The position numbers and the translations under genes are program-made. Positions 18,545-27,040 of a stretch of DNA of 64,000 nucleotides are shown here, piece after piece (the stretch's first letter is position 1; each line of letters starts with the position of its first letter). The notes beneath the pieces were generated by a model that was not told the origin of the DNA, searched no databases, and saw nothing but the letters and a program-made list of their open reading frames with translations. This DNA is from Pollutimonas sp963706785 (GTDB lineage: Bacteria; Pseudomonadota; Gammaproteobacteria; Burkholderiales; Burkholderiaceae_B). The DNA is taken from NCBI GenBank assembly GCA_963706785.1, contig CAVPNJ010000001.1:62001-126000 (forward strand), read 5' to 3'.

Positions 18545-19352
18545 ATGCAAATGACCCCCGACCGCATTCTCTCGCACTACGATAGTGCATCTACTTTGGC
18601 CCGATTCCACTCAAGACGCACCGTGGCCCGACATTGCCGCCGCTTACCACAGCGCTCTTGCGTTACGCGCGTTGCGCCTCGCCCGCGGGGAGCGAGCCGT
18701 TGGCTACAAGATTGGGTTCACCAATCGCGCCGTGTGGGAACGCAATGGCGTTACAGCGCCAATCTGGGGAACGATCTGGGACACCACACTATCTGAACTG
18801 CGAGAACCATAGTGTCGTCGACCTTAGCGGAACATCCATGCCTCGTCTCGAGCCGGAGATCACATTTGGTATTTCTGCGACACCGGCGCGCCAATGCCTC
18901 GCTGGAAGATATATTCGCTTGTGTTGAATGGCTGGCGCCCAGTTTCGAACTTGTGCAATCGCATAATTCCAATTGGACGCCTGCGACGACAGAAGCCATT
19001 GCCGATGGCGGGCTGCACGCACGGCAGGTGGTCGGTCGTCGCACACCGGTGCGATCAATTGCAGAAAGCGGGACTGCACTAAACGACCTACTAGCAACGG
19101 CACAAGTCCATCTGTACCGCAACTCAGAGTTGATTGACGAAGGAAACGGCGCCGTAGTGCTAGGGGGGCCATTACTGTCACTTTTGCATTTCGTTCGCGA
19201 ATTGCGGGCCTGCCCCGGAGCACCAGATTTAAAGGCAGGCGACATCGTAACGACGGGTACATGGACTAACGCTTGGGCCATAGAACCCGGCCAGGCTCTG
19301 GCGGGCCGAGTTCGGCGCCTCCATTGCGCCTCTGGAAATTCTGCTGCGCTAA
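18545..19352 (+). pseudogene. 2-keto-4-pentenoate hydratase-like (FAA hydrolase superfamily) gene with frameshifts
   Basis: The fragments read in order: MQMTPDRILSHYDSAS (from 18545), then DIAAAYHSALALRALRLARG with GYKIGFTNRAVWERNGVTAP, then SMPRLEPEITFGISATPA, then ASLEDIFACVEWLAPSFELV through IADGGLHARQVVGRRTPV to LKAGDIVTTGTWTNAWAIEP, and finally EFGASIAPLEILLR with stop at 19350-19352. The E-x-E-type metal site (RLEPEITF) and the closing GDIVTTGT segment identify the hydratase branch that adds water to 2-hydroxydienoates in meta-cleavage pathways. At least four single-base indels break it (near 18595, 18800, 18890 and 19305). Confidence 0.78.
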
Positions 19353-19433
19353 CACGACACGCGTACATGCGTCCTCAAGGCGTTTCGGTCTTTACGGTTT
19401 CCGCAGCTAGGCTCAGGAATTTTACTAATGTCC

Positions 19434-19461
19434 CTAAAAGAAAGCCCCGCCTAAGGCGAGG
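19434..19461 (-). terminator. Possible rho-independent terminator after the acyl-CoA dehydrogenase operon
   Basis: On the minus strand CCTCGCC TTA GGCGGGG forms a 7-bp stem (one G-U pair) with a 3-base loop, followed by the T-rich CTTTCTTTTA. It lies 58 bases after the acyl-CoA dehydrogenase stop at 19519, the end of the long minus-strand operon. Confidence 0.55.
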
Positions 19462-19518
19462 ATGGTTCCAGACTGACGGTTGCAGGCGGACCGCGGTCCG
19501 CCTTGTCGAGCTAAATTT

Positions 19519-20661
19519 TTAATCGAGTAATTCCCGGGCGATGACCAGGCGTTGAATTTCGCTTGTCCCTTCGACGATCTCCAGCACCTTGGCTTCGCCT
19601 AGCAGGCCAGATACGGGATACTCGTCAAACACGCCGTAGGCGCCATGAACCTGAATGGCCTTTAATGCCGCTTCCACGGCTAGCTCGCTGGCGAACAGCT
19701 TTGTCATGCTGGTCTCGTTTCGAAAAGGGCGCCCTTCATCGACCAGGGTGGCAGAGTTTCGAACCATCAGCTCGGCAGCATGGATCTTGGTCAGGATATC
19801 AGCAAGCGGAAACGACAAGCCTTGGTGCTCCAGGATGGATTTACCAAAGACTTTACGCTCGCGACCATAGGACTTGGCCAAGTCGATGGCTCGCCGTGCT
19901 AAACCCAGCCCAGTCGCGCCGACCAAAATGCGCCCCACGCTTAGTACCGTCAATACCTGCCTCAGTCCATCTCCGCGTTGCCCGATGAGATTCTCCTTCG
20001 GAATTCTCACGTTATCGAAATAGAGCTCAACAGAGTCCGCAAACCGCCAACCGATCTTATTCGCGCGCTTGCCGACCGAAAAACCAGGGGTGCCGACCGG
20101 CACGATAAAGGACGACAGCCGCTTGGATCCTACGTCCGGATCAGTGACTGCCACAACGGTCGAAAAGCCATGCAGCGGCGTGCCGGCGTTAGTCGAAAAC
20201 ATTTTCTGACCGTTGATGACGTACTCATCGCCCTCCAGGATCGCGGTAGTCTTGACGCCTGCGACATCCGAGCCACCTTGCGATTCTGTTACCCCGAAGG
20301 ATGCAATCATCTTGCCCTCGTTGATGGGCTGCAACCATTGGCGTTTTTGGGCATCGTTGCCATAGCGGGCAACCAAGGATGCGGGTGCGCTATTGCACAG
20401 GAAGATTGCCGCGAAGGACGGCTCTGTGCGGGCGAGAAGTTCCGCAACAAGCGCTGCGCCACAGGTGCCCAGGCCGCCACCGCCATATTCCGGGTCGTAG
20501 GACGCGCCCATGAACCCCAGTTCACCAAAGGCCTTTACCAGCGCGGTCGGGAACTCGTGGTTCGATAGGTGCCCAGGCATCGCCGGTGCAAGTTGCTGCT
20601 TCGCAAAGCGACCCACAGCATCAGTAAGCATTCTCTCGTCATCGTTAAAGTCGATCAGCAT
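19519..20661 (-). CDS. Acyl-CoA dehydrogenase
   Basis: A 380-residue flavoenzyme with the family's FAD/substrate blocks: FGVTESQGGSDVAG near residue 120, INGQKMFSTNAG near 150, RERKVFGKSILEHQGLSF near 270 and the C-terminal YPVSGLLGEAKVLEIVEGTSEIQRLVIARELL. The catalytic base is expected in the IVEGTSEI segment, where a Glu is present. It desaturates an acyl-CoA at C2-C3, passing electrons to ETF. Its start overlaps the upstream enoyl-CoA hydratase stop by 7 bases. It is the last gene of the operon that begins with the TRAP binding protein at 28069. Confidence 0.92.
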   Translation of the reverse strand: MLIDFNDDERMLTDAVGRFAKQQLAPAMPGHLSNHEFPTALVKAFGELGFMGASYDPEYGGGGLGTCGAALVAELLARTEPSFAAIFLCNSAPASLVARYGNDAQKRQWLQPINEGKMIASFGVTESQGGSDVAGVKTTAILEGDEYVINGQKMFSTNAGTPLHGFSTVVAVTDPDVGSKRLSSFIVPVGTPGFSVGKRANKIGWRFADSVELYFDNVRIPKENLIGQRGDGLRQVLTVLSVGRILVGATGLGLARRAIDLAKSYGRERKVFGKSILEHQGLSFPLADILTKIHAAELMVRNSATLVDEGRPFRNETSMTKLFASELAVEAALKAIQVHGAYGVFDEYPVSGLLGEAKVLEIVEGTSEIQRLVIARELLD

Positions 20662-21419
20662 TTTGGTGTCCTGTGTTTTTTCAAGGTGGTTGCAGCGTCG
20701 GGGTGGGTGCAGTTCTCTACGAAGAAATGGTTCGCCTCATAGTCCATCACCTCAGCACGCGGCATCATTTGATTGGCGAAGAAGCGTTTGGTGCTTGCTA
20801 CCGCTGCCCGGGGCAAATTGGCGAGACGAGTCGCCATCTCGATGGCTTTCTCCAGGACCAGCCCATCGGGCGCCGTGTAATCGGCTGCCCCCATTGCCAG
20901 CAAGTCTTTGCCGCTCAGTTCGTCAAGGCAAAAGCAAAGGTTGCGAGCGCGCACCCGCCCGACCCGCTCGATTAATGCATTCAGCCCCCACGGTGTCAGC
21001 CACCCGTGGGGTACCTCGGGCAAGCTCCAGCGTGATTTCTCACCGGCGATTACCACGTCGCAGGAGATGGCCAGGATGAAGCCCCCACCGATCGCAAAGC
21101 CTTCAACGGCGGCGATGACGGGTTTCTTCACAAAGGCGAACAGGCGCGCCATGTCCCCCGTTTCCTGTTCGAATCGCGCCATATCCTCGACGTCAAGCTG
21201 ACTGATGAACTTCAGGTCGCTGCCGGAGCAAAAGCCGTTGTTCTCCCCCTGTAGGACGATAGCGCCCACTGACGGATCCCGATCCAGAGTCAGTAATTGC
21301 GCCTTCAGCTCATCGATCAGGGCCTGGTCCATTGCATTGCGGCGGAAACCGCGCTGGATAGTCAGCACCGTGACGGCGCCGTAAGCCTTGACGCCGAGAA
21401 CGCCCCGAGGATCAGACAT
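20655..21419 (-). CDS. Enoyl-CoA hydratase/isomerase family protein
   Basis: A 254-residue crotonase. The start MSDPRGVLGVKAYG at 21419 is preferred because it overlaps the CoA-transferase stop by 8 bases; an in-frame start at 21446 is further inside that gene. Oxyanion-hole segments are NNGFCSGSDLKFIS and EGFAIGGGFILAISCDVVI. The active-site loop reads LPEVPHGWLTPWGL instead of the usual PG-GG form, a feature shared with the crotonase at 22992-23735, so these are tandem paralogues. One Glu (in PEVP) is kept. The exact reaction (hydratase, isomerase or hydrolase) is open. Confidence 0.88.
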   Translation of the reverse strand: MSDPRGVLGVKAYGAVTVLTIQRGFRRNAMDQALIDELKAQLLTLDRDPSVGAIVLQGENNGFCSGSDLKFISQLDVEDMARFEQETGDMARLFAFVKKPVIAAVEGFAIGGGFILAISCDVVIAGEKSRWSLPEVPHGWLTPWGLNALIERVGRVRARNLCFCLDELSGKDLLAMGAADYTAPDGLVLEKAIEMATRLANLPRAAVASTKRFFANQMMPRAEVMDYEANHFFVENCTHPDAATTLKKHRTPKC

Positions 21420-22995
21420 GCACGCTCTCCTCGACAAACAGCGCACGATCCATTGTCACCAGGGGCTCGCGTATGCCGACAGGTGGAAAGTCCATCAAAT
21501 CGAGCACGTCGCGCTGCAGGTCAATACCCGGGGCGATCTCTTCCAGGAAAAGCCCTTCTGGGGTCACGGAAAACACCGCGCGTTCGGTAATGAGGAGCGC
21601 CTTCTGGCCCTTTGCCACGCCGTCGCGCAGCCGGTAGGTGACGTGATCGGCCTTTTTGACGAACTTGCGCGACTGGCCTTCCTTCTCGATCGTTAAGCCG
21701 GCCTCGTCGGTGTAAGACACTTTGAGCCCGCCCGTCGTGAAAGTGCCGGTAAAGACAAGTCGCTCCGCGTTCTGCGCAATATCAATAAAGCCGCCGGCCC
21801 CCGGGTTCGCCTTGCCAAAGCGGCTGACGTTGACGGTGCCGTGTTCGTCGAATTGAGCAAACGCCAATGCGGCGAATTTGCATAGACCCCCGTCGATCAG
21901 GTCGAACTGGGTGACCCCGTCCATATTGGCGCGCGGATTGAGGTTGCCAGAAAACTGCCAACCGTTCATCACGATACCGCCAAAGGAGCCATGCTCCGTG
22001 GTGAACCAATAGTCGTCAATATTGGACTCGGTGATCATACCGTCTTCGACCATGACTAGCGGTACGTCCGAGGATGCGCCAAAACCGAATATCGTCAGCT
22101 CATGCTGCTTGACCTCGCGGGCAGCTCGTCTGGCGATGATCTTCGCTGGTGTCTGCGGCAGTTTCTTTAACGAGCTGAGTGGCGCGTTCTGGTTACCCAG
22201 GTAGGCAGCATCGCTCTGGATGCCCGTTACCATCATCTGTTCAGGCACGACCACGATATGGTCTACGATGGCGGCGGGGATCCGCGCGGACGTGGCCAGG
22301 CGCGAACCGCGTGGAACGATACGCTTGACCTGCGCGATGACTTTACCGCCGCACGCCTTTACTGCCAAGGCGAGAGCAATATTCGAGGAGAGGAGCGGGT
22401 CCTCTTCGAACGAGAGGTTGCCAAGGTCATCTGAGGCGGTCGCACGAATGATGGCGGTGTCCAGCTTCCAAGTGGGATAAAAGAGCAACTGCTCGCCTTC
22501 AAACTCGACTTTCCTCACCAGATCGTCCGTGGCCAGGGTGGTCAGGCGCCCGCCGGTTTCATCGGGGTCGATATAGGTACCCAGGCCGACTCGGGTGAAG
22601 TAGCCAGGGCTCTTGCGCGCCACTTCGCGAAGCCACTGCATGCTCGCACCGATGGGCCAACTGTAGGCTTCAATCCGATTTTCCTGGATAAGCTTCATTA
22701 GGGCGGGTCGAGCTCCCGTCTTGGGATTGGTCGGATTAATGTACGAACCCGAGACGATCCGCTTCATAAGGCCTTCGGCCGCGACATGGTCCATACCCGG
22801 TATGTCTACAGCGTCGCCCGTGCCGCATGGGAAATAAAACGTCAGGTTACGTGGGCTTTGCGTGTCATCGAAGCGTTGCCTCAAGGCACCGAGTACGGTG
22901 TCAGGGGTAATCCAACCGATGACGCCAACGCTGCCGACGACGTCACCATCCTTGATGTGGGCGACCGCCTCGGCCGCAGTACAAATCTTGTTCAT
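21412..22995 (-). CDS. Fused family I CoA-transferase (propionate CoA-transferase/YdiF-like)
   Basis: A 527-residue protein combining alpha and beta halves of a family I CoA-transferase. The alpha half has the glycine-rich GSVGVIGWITPDTVLGAL near the N-terminus; the beta half contains FTTEHGSFGG near residue 332, where the Glu forms the CoA thioester in Pct and YdiF. It activates an acid by taking CoA from a donor such as acetyl-CoA. Start and stop overlap both flanking crotonase genes (ATGA with the one upstream), so the three are translated together. In this operon it would activate the acid brought in by the TRAP transporter; the acid is unknown. Confidence 0.9.
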   Translation of the reverse strand: MNKICTAAEAVAHIKDGDVVGSVGVIGWITPDTVLGALRQRFDDTQSPRNLTFYFPCGTGDAVDIPGMDHVAAEGLMKRIVSGSYINPTNPKTGARPALMKLIQENRIEAYSWPIGASMQWLREVARKSPGYFTRVGLGTYIDPDETGGRLTTLATDDLVRKVEFEGEQLLFYPTWKLDTAIIRATASDDLGNLSFEEDPLLSSNIALALAVKACGGKVIAQVKRIVPRGSRLATSARIPAAIVDHIVVVPEQMMVTGIQSDAAYLGNQNAPLSSLKKLPQTPAKIIARRAAREVKQHELTIFGFGASSDVPLVMVEDGMITESNIDDYWFTTEHGSFGGIVMNGWQFSGNLNPRANMDGVTQFDLIDGGLCKFAALAFAQFDEHGTVNVSRFGKANPGAGGFIDIAQNAERLVFTGTFTTGGLKVSYTDEAGLTIEKEGQSRKFVKKADHVTYRLRDGVAKGQKALLITERAVFSVTPEGLFLEEIAPGIDLQRDVLDLMDFPPVGIREPLVTMDRALFVEESVHV

Positions 22996-23735
22996 GCCTT
23001 TGCTCCAAAACGAGCCAGCGTCGCCTTCGCGCGATCATGCTTGCAGTTATCGATGAAAATTCGGTTGGCACTCGCATCAAGCGCTTCGCTGGTGCCAGCA
23101 ACAAAGGGCGCAAAGAACTGCTTGGTGGATGCCACCGCCGGCTGGGGCATGTCCGCGATGAGGCCGGCAATCCGAGTCGCCTCCTCCAGTGACTTACCTT
23201 CGTCGACCATGTAATCGGCCAGGCCAATGCGATACACATCGTTGCCGCTCAGGAGCTCATGCCCGAAGGTCAGCCGCTTGGCCGCGACCGGGCCGACGCG
23301 CGATACCAGCGCTTGCAAGCCCCAGGGCGGTAACCATCCATTGGGAACTTCCGCGAGGTTCCAGCGTGCGGCGGCACTGGTGACGATTAGGTCGCACGAG
23401 CAAGCCAGAATAAAGCCTCCGCCATAGGCATGGCCTTCCACGGCGGCGATGACGGGGGTATCGAGGTAGTTGATCTTGCGCGCCAGGGCAGCCGTGATGG
23501 CTTCGTGCTCGGCCATTTCGGCTAGGTTCATCGTGCCCAGTTCTTTGAGGTCGCTACCGGCGCAAAAACTAGGCTGCGCGCCGGTTAAAACGATCGCACC
23601 GACCGAGGCATCGCGGTCCAATTCGGCGAATCGATTTTCGAGCTCCTCGATCATGGCGCTACCGAGAGCGTTGCGCCGATTCGCGCGGTCCAGGGTGACA
23701 ATCGCCACGTTGTCCTTGTGTTCGACTTTAATCAT
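22992..23735 (-). CDS. Enoyl-CoA hydratase/isomerase family protein (paralogue of the downstream crotonase)
   Basis: A 247-residue crotonase starting at MIKVEHKDNVAIV; the ATG at 23735 has AGGAG 10 bases upstream, while the in-frame start at 23765 would overlap the previous gene. Conserved blocks are QPSFCAGSDLKELG and EGHAYGGGFILACSCDLIV, with active-site loop LAEVPNGWLPPWGLQALVSR. The W-L-x-PWG loop and the C-terminal segment AVASTKQFFAP match the second crotonase 1.6 kb away, showing a tandem duplication that now flanks the CoA-transferase. Stop overlaps the CoA-transferase start in ATGA. Confidence 0.88.
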   Translation of the reverse strand: MIKVEHKDNVAIVTLDRANRRNALGSAMIEELENRFAELDRDASVGAIVLTGAQPSFCAGSDLKELGTMNLAEMAEHEAITAALARKINYLDTPVIAAVEGHAYGGGFILACSCDLIVTSAAARWNLAEVPNGWLPPWGLQALVSRVGPVAAKRLTFGHELLSGNDVYRIGLADYMVDEGKSLEEATRIAGLIADMPQPAVASTKQFFAPFVAGTSEALDASANRIFIDNCKHDRAKATLARFGAKA

Positions 23736-23757
23736 TTTTTCAGGTCTCCTCTTATGT

Positions 23758-25090
23758 TCAGTCAAGTTGGGCGCCGTCGCGATTTACCGCTATGCGTACC
23801 GCAACCGGATCAATATTCCTGGGCTGCACGTTCTCGTGTACGGCAAGGGCGGCGGCGTGGCCGATCGCATGGCCATAGGAGAAGCACTGCGCAGTCACGC
23901 GCGCCGAGGCCATGGCTTCGGCCTCGGCCGACAGGCATCGCCCTGCAACCAGGAGCGACTCGCCACGGGACGGCACGAAACATTCGTACGGAATCTCGTA
24001 GTAGTCGTTAAACAGCCACTCGAGTTTCGGCACGGCGCCCGCGTGCTGCTCGATGGGCCATGCGGAGCGTGCGATCCCGGAGCGAAATTTTGTCCCCTTC
24101 ACAACATCGCTGTTGGCCAGGGTGGAAACACCCATGGCTTGGCGACTCTGGCGAATACCAACTTGCACACCGGTATCGTTGACATAAGCGTTTTCGCAAC
24201 CGACCAGATAATCGCGAAAAAAGCGCTCATACTCTCGCACCTGCTTGCGACCCTGGATCTCCGCCTCTGTGAGATCAGCGGCATTCAGGGGATCCAGGTC
24301 ACGACCGTCTGCGCCCAAAATGCGCGTGCAGTTGCACAGCAACTCGTCGGGTCGTGTGGTTGGGAACAGAAAAATTTTCTCGCGGGGCAGAGCATATTTG
24401 CCGGACGCTTTGGCCTCCTGAATCATCTCAACGACAGGACCAAGCAGTACGCTATTGTCACCGTAGGTAGCCAGGAACCGTTTCACGTCTACGCCACTGA
24501 TGCGAAAGATCATGGTCGGGTTCTGGATAACCCCGTTCAAACTACGGTAGGTTTGCAGACCCGCCATTGCCGTGACGTCTGCATCGCCACTCGCGTCGAT
24601 GGTAATGTTGGCTGTGACGCGCAGTTTTCCTTGTTTGTTATAGGCCACCACACCCGCGACTCGTTCTCCGCCATCCATTAACACGTCGCTGACGACGGTG
24701 TGATACAGCACCTGAACGCCGCTCTCTGCAAGTAGGTCATCCCCTACCTCTCGCCACACCAAGGGGTCATGGACTAGGGTATAGGTTTTGCCGTAGAGCG
24801 TCGGATCGGAAAGCCCCCCTCGTGCCTGCATGCGCTTCACGAACTCCTCTGCAAAGCCGTAAACCAGGCGCACCGGCGCAGCTTTAGGGTCCTCCCGGGC
24901 CTCGAATAGGCCGCAGATCGTGCCAGACAATCCTGCAACTGCACCACCGCCCGCAAAGCCGTAGCGCTCGAGCAGGATAACCTTCAGGTTCTGACGTGCT
25001 GCGGTCACAGCAGCGGCCACCCCCGGCGGCGCCTCCGCCAATCACAAGCACGTCCGCCTGCAGCTCAAACTCTGAACGTTTATCTATCAT
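23758..25090 (-). pseudogene. FAD-dependent oxidoreductase, one-base frameshift in a C5 run
   Basis: The gene starts at ATG 25090 (MIDKRSEFELQADVLVIGGG, with GGAG 6 bases upstream). Its dinucleotide-binding GxGxxG motif is interrupted: IGGGAAG reads out of frame into GGRCC, while GVAAAVTAARQNLKVILLER continues in the next frame. Removing one base from the run of five at 25020-25024 gives a continuous protein of about 443 residues (FAD_oxidored/thiosulfate-type fold, with AGLSGTICGLFEA and VAGRCLSAEAEAMAS). The second frame alone is open for 427 codons but lacks the first strand of the Rossmann fold, so it would be inactive. Position between dctM and the crotonases suggests it oxidises the imported acid or an intermediate. 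Confidence 0.75.
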
Positions 25091-25123
25091 TACTTTCTCC
25101 AATCTCAAAACAGCCAAGCCGCG

Positions 25124-26437
25124 TTAACGCATGAAGCTCGGCAACCACATCGCAATCTGTGGGAAGAACATTACTAGCGTCATTGCAACGATCTGAAGGC
25201 CGATGAATGGTGCAACGCCTTTGAAGATGTCGCCGAGCGAAACATCTGGCGGCGCTACGGCCTTTAGGTAGAACGCGGCGGGCGCGAACGGCGGAGCCAG
25301 GTAGGAAATCTGCATGTTCATGCAGAACAGAATGCCGAACCAGATAGGGTCAAAGCCCAACGCCTTGATCACCGGCACAAAAATAGGCATCGTAAGCAGC
25401 ACAATCCCAATCCAGTCGATGAAGCAGCCCAGAATCATGAGGATCAGCATCATCAAGGCAATGGTCGCCAAGGGGGGAATGGGCAAGCCCGTGATCAAGT
25501 CCTGCAGGAAGGCGGTACCACCTGCCAGCGTGTACACCGACACCAATGCGGAGGCGCCAAAGAAAATCCACGTCAGCATGGCGACAGTACTTCCCGTACG
25601 CTTGAGCGAGTCCCAGATGGTATCCAGGGTCAATTTACGGTTGACGCCAGCCACAATCAGCGAGCCCAGCACGCCGATAGCAGCTGTTTCCGTGGGAGTC
25701 GCAATGCCGCTGTACAGGGAGCCCAGAACCATTAAGATCAAGGCCACCGGCAAGACAAGCACACGCCCGAGTGCAATCTTTTCCATGATCGGCATGTCGA
25801 GCTCTTCGCGCGGCGCCAATGGGCCCATGGACGGATTCATGTAGCAGCGTATGAGCACATAGGCCAAATACAGTGCGACGAGCAGGAAGCCGGGTAGTAC
25901 CGCTGCGACAAACAAGGTTCCAATGGAAGTTTGCGATACCAGGCCGTAGACGATTAGCACGATACTCGGTGGCAGCATGGTGCCCAGCGATCCCCCCGCG
26001 CAAATGACGCCCACGGACATGTGCTTGTTATAGCCGCGCGCCAGCATGGTTGGTAGGCACACCATGCCGAGAACGACGATCTCTGCACCGATAACACCGA
26101 CCATGGCCGCCAAGACCGTTGCCGCAAGCAGGCAGCCTACGGCCAAGCCCCCGCGCAAGCGCCCAGACCAAATATGCAAGGCATAGAAGAGTCGCTCGAC
26201 CACGCCCGCCTTCTCCAGGATGCAGCCCATCATGACGAACAGCGGCACCGAAATCAGTGCGTAGTTGTTCATCAAGGTGAAGATCCGGCTTGGGATGAAA
26301 TAAAGTGTCTCCGGCCCGAAAAGCCAAAGCGTGAGGATGACTGCGGTCATCCCCGTCGCAAAGGCGAGGGGCATGCCTGTAAAAAGAAGCAGCAGGAGAA
26401 TTCCTACTGTTGCGAAACTAACGAGTTCACTGCTCAT
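25124..26437 (-). CDS. dctM: TRAP transporter large permease (DctM)
   Basis: A 437-residue integral membrane protein with about 12 hydrophobic segments and the DctM features MLARGYNKHMSVGVICAGGSLG, LPPSIVLIVYG and FGILFCMNMQISYLAPPFAP. TRAP systems import organic acids using a sodium gradient, with DctP as periplasmic receptor. Its start overlaps the dctQ stop by 11 bases. FADox follows 33 bases downstream, tying uptake to catabolism. Confidence 0.92.
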   Translation of the reverse strand: MSSELVSFATVGILLLLLFTGMPLAFATGMTAVILTLWLFGPETLYFIPSRIFTLMNNYALISVPLFVMMGCILEKAGVVERLFYALHIWSGRLRGGLAVGCLLAATVLAAMVGVIGAEIVVLGMVCLPTMLARGYNKHMSVGVICAGGSLGTMLPPSIVLIVYGLVSQTSIGTLFVAAVLPGFLLVALYLAYVLIRCYMNPSMGPLAPREELDMPIMEKIALGRVLVLPVALILMVLGSLYSGIATPTETAAIGVLGSLIVAGVNRKLTLDTIWDSLKRTGSTVAMLTWIFFGASALVSVYTLAGGTAFLQDLITGLPIPPLATIALMMLILMILGCFIDWIGIVLLTMPIFVPVIKALGFDPIWFGILFCMNMQISYLAPPFAPAAFYLKAVAPPDVSLGDIFKGVAPFIGLQIVAMTLVMFFPQIAMWLPSFMR

Positions 26438-26912
26438 TACAAATACCCTTTACAGAATCGATGAGGGAAACGATGCTTTGCAGGACCATTAATGCGGCGC
26501 CTACGGGAATCGCGATCTTCATGTACGTAGGGGCGAGCGAATTCCATCCGCCACCCGAACGTTCTCCCATTTCAACCGCGGGCAAAGCTTGTTCGAACCC
26601 GTAATAGACGATGATCGATAGATAAACGATGGCCATCAGGTGCGCCATGACGTCCATCCAGCGCTTTAAGTGTGCTGGCAGAAGGTTGTAGATAACGTCG
26701 ATACGCACGTGCGTGTTGTTCTTGATGGCATGGGCGCCGGAAATCACGTAGTGGATCCCAACCACCATGATGACGAATTCGAGTGCCCACATTGTGGGCG
26801 TGTGCCAGATATAACGGACGGCGACGTCGTAGATCATGACAACGAAGACCACGAAGTAGATCGCGCTTGCGTAGTCGCCGATCTTTTGGTTCAGGTTGCT
26901 GATGAATCGCAT
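26427..26912 (-). CDS. dctQ: TRAP transporter small permease (DctQ)
   Basis: A 161-residue protein with four hydrophobic segments and the DctQ-like MWALEFVIMVVGIHYVISGAH and HVRIDVIYNLLPAHLKRWMD. It forms the membrane complex with DctM. It is separated from dctP by 128 bases containing a stem-loop and overlaps dctM by 11 bases. Confidence 0.88.
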   Translation of the reverse strand: MRFISNLNQKIGDYASAIYFVVFVVMIYDVAVRYIWHTPTMWALEFVIMVVGIHYVISGAHAIKNNTHVRIDVIYNLLPAHLKRWMDVMAHLMAIVYLSIIVYYGFEQALPAVEMGERSGGGWNSLAPTYMKIAIPVGAALMVLQSIVSLIDSVKGICNEQ

Positions 26913-26992
26913 GTTTGCTTATTCCAGAGTGCGCGAGTTGTCGCGCCGAGACTCGCGAGAGAGCGAGCGCGGTTTAACGAGTGGATGCGTGG

Positions 26993-27022
26993 AGCGGCGG
27001 CGGCTTGGACGAAGCCACCGCT
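26993..27022 (-). promoter_or_regulatory. GC-rich stem-loop between dctP and dctQ
   Basis: Plus-strand GGCGGCGGCTT and AAGCCACCGCT (within 26993-27022) pair as an 11-bp stem with one C-A mismatch and a closing G-U, loop GGACG. It begins 18 bases after the dctP stop. Its position matches the hairpins after both livK genes in this window, suggesting partial termination or 3'-end stabilisation of the binding-protein message. Confidence 0.55.
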
Positions 27023-27040
27023 ATTGGCTAGCAGGCCAGG

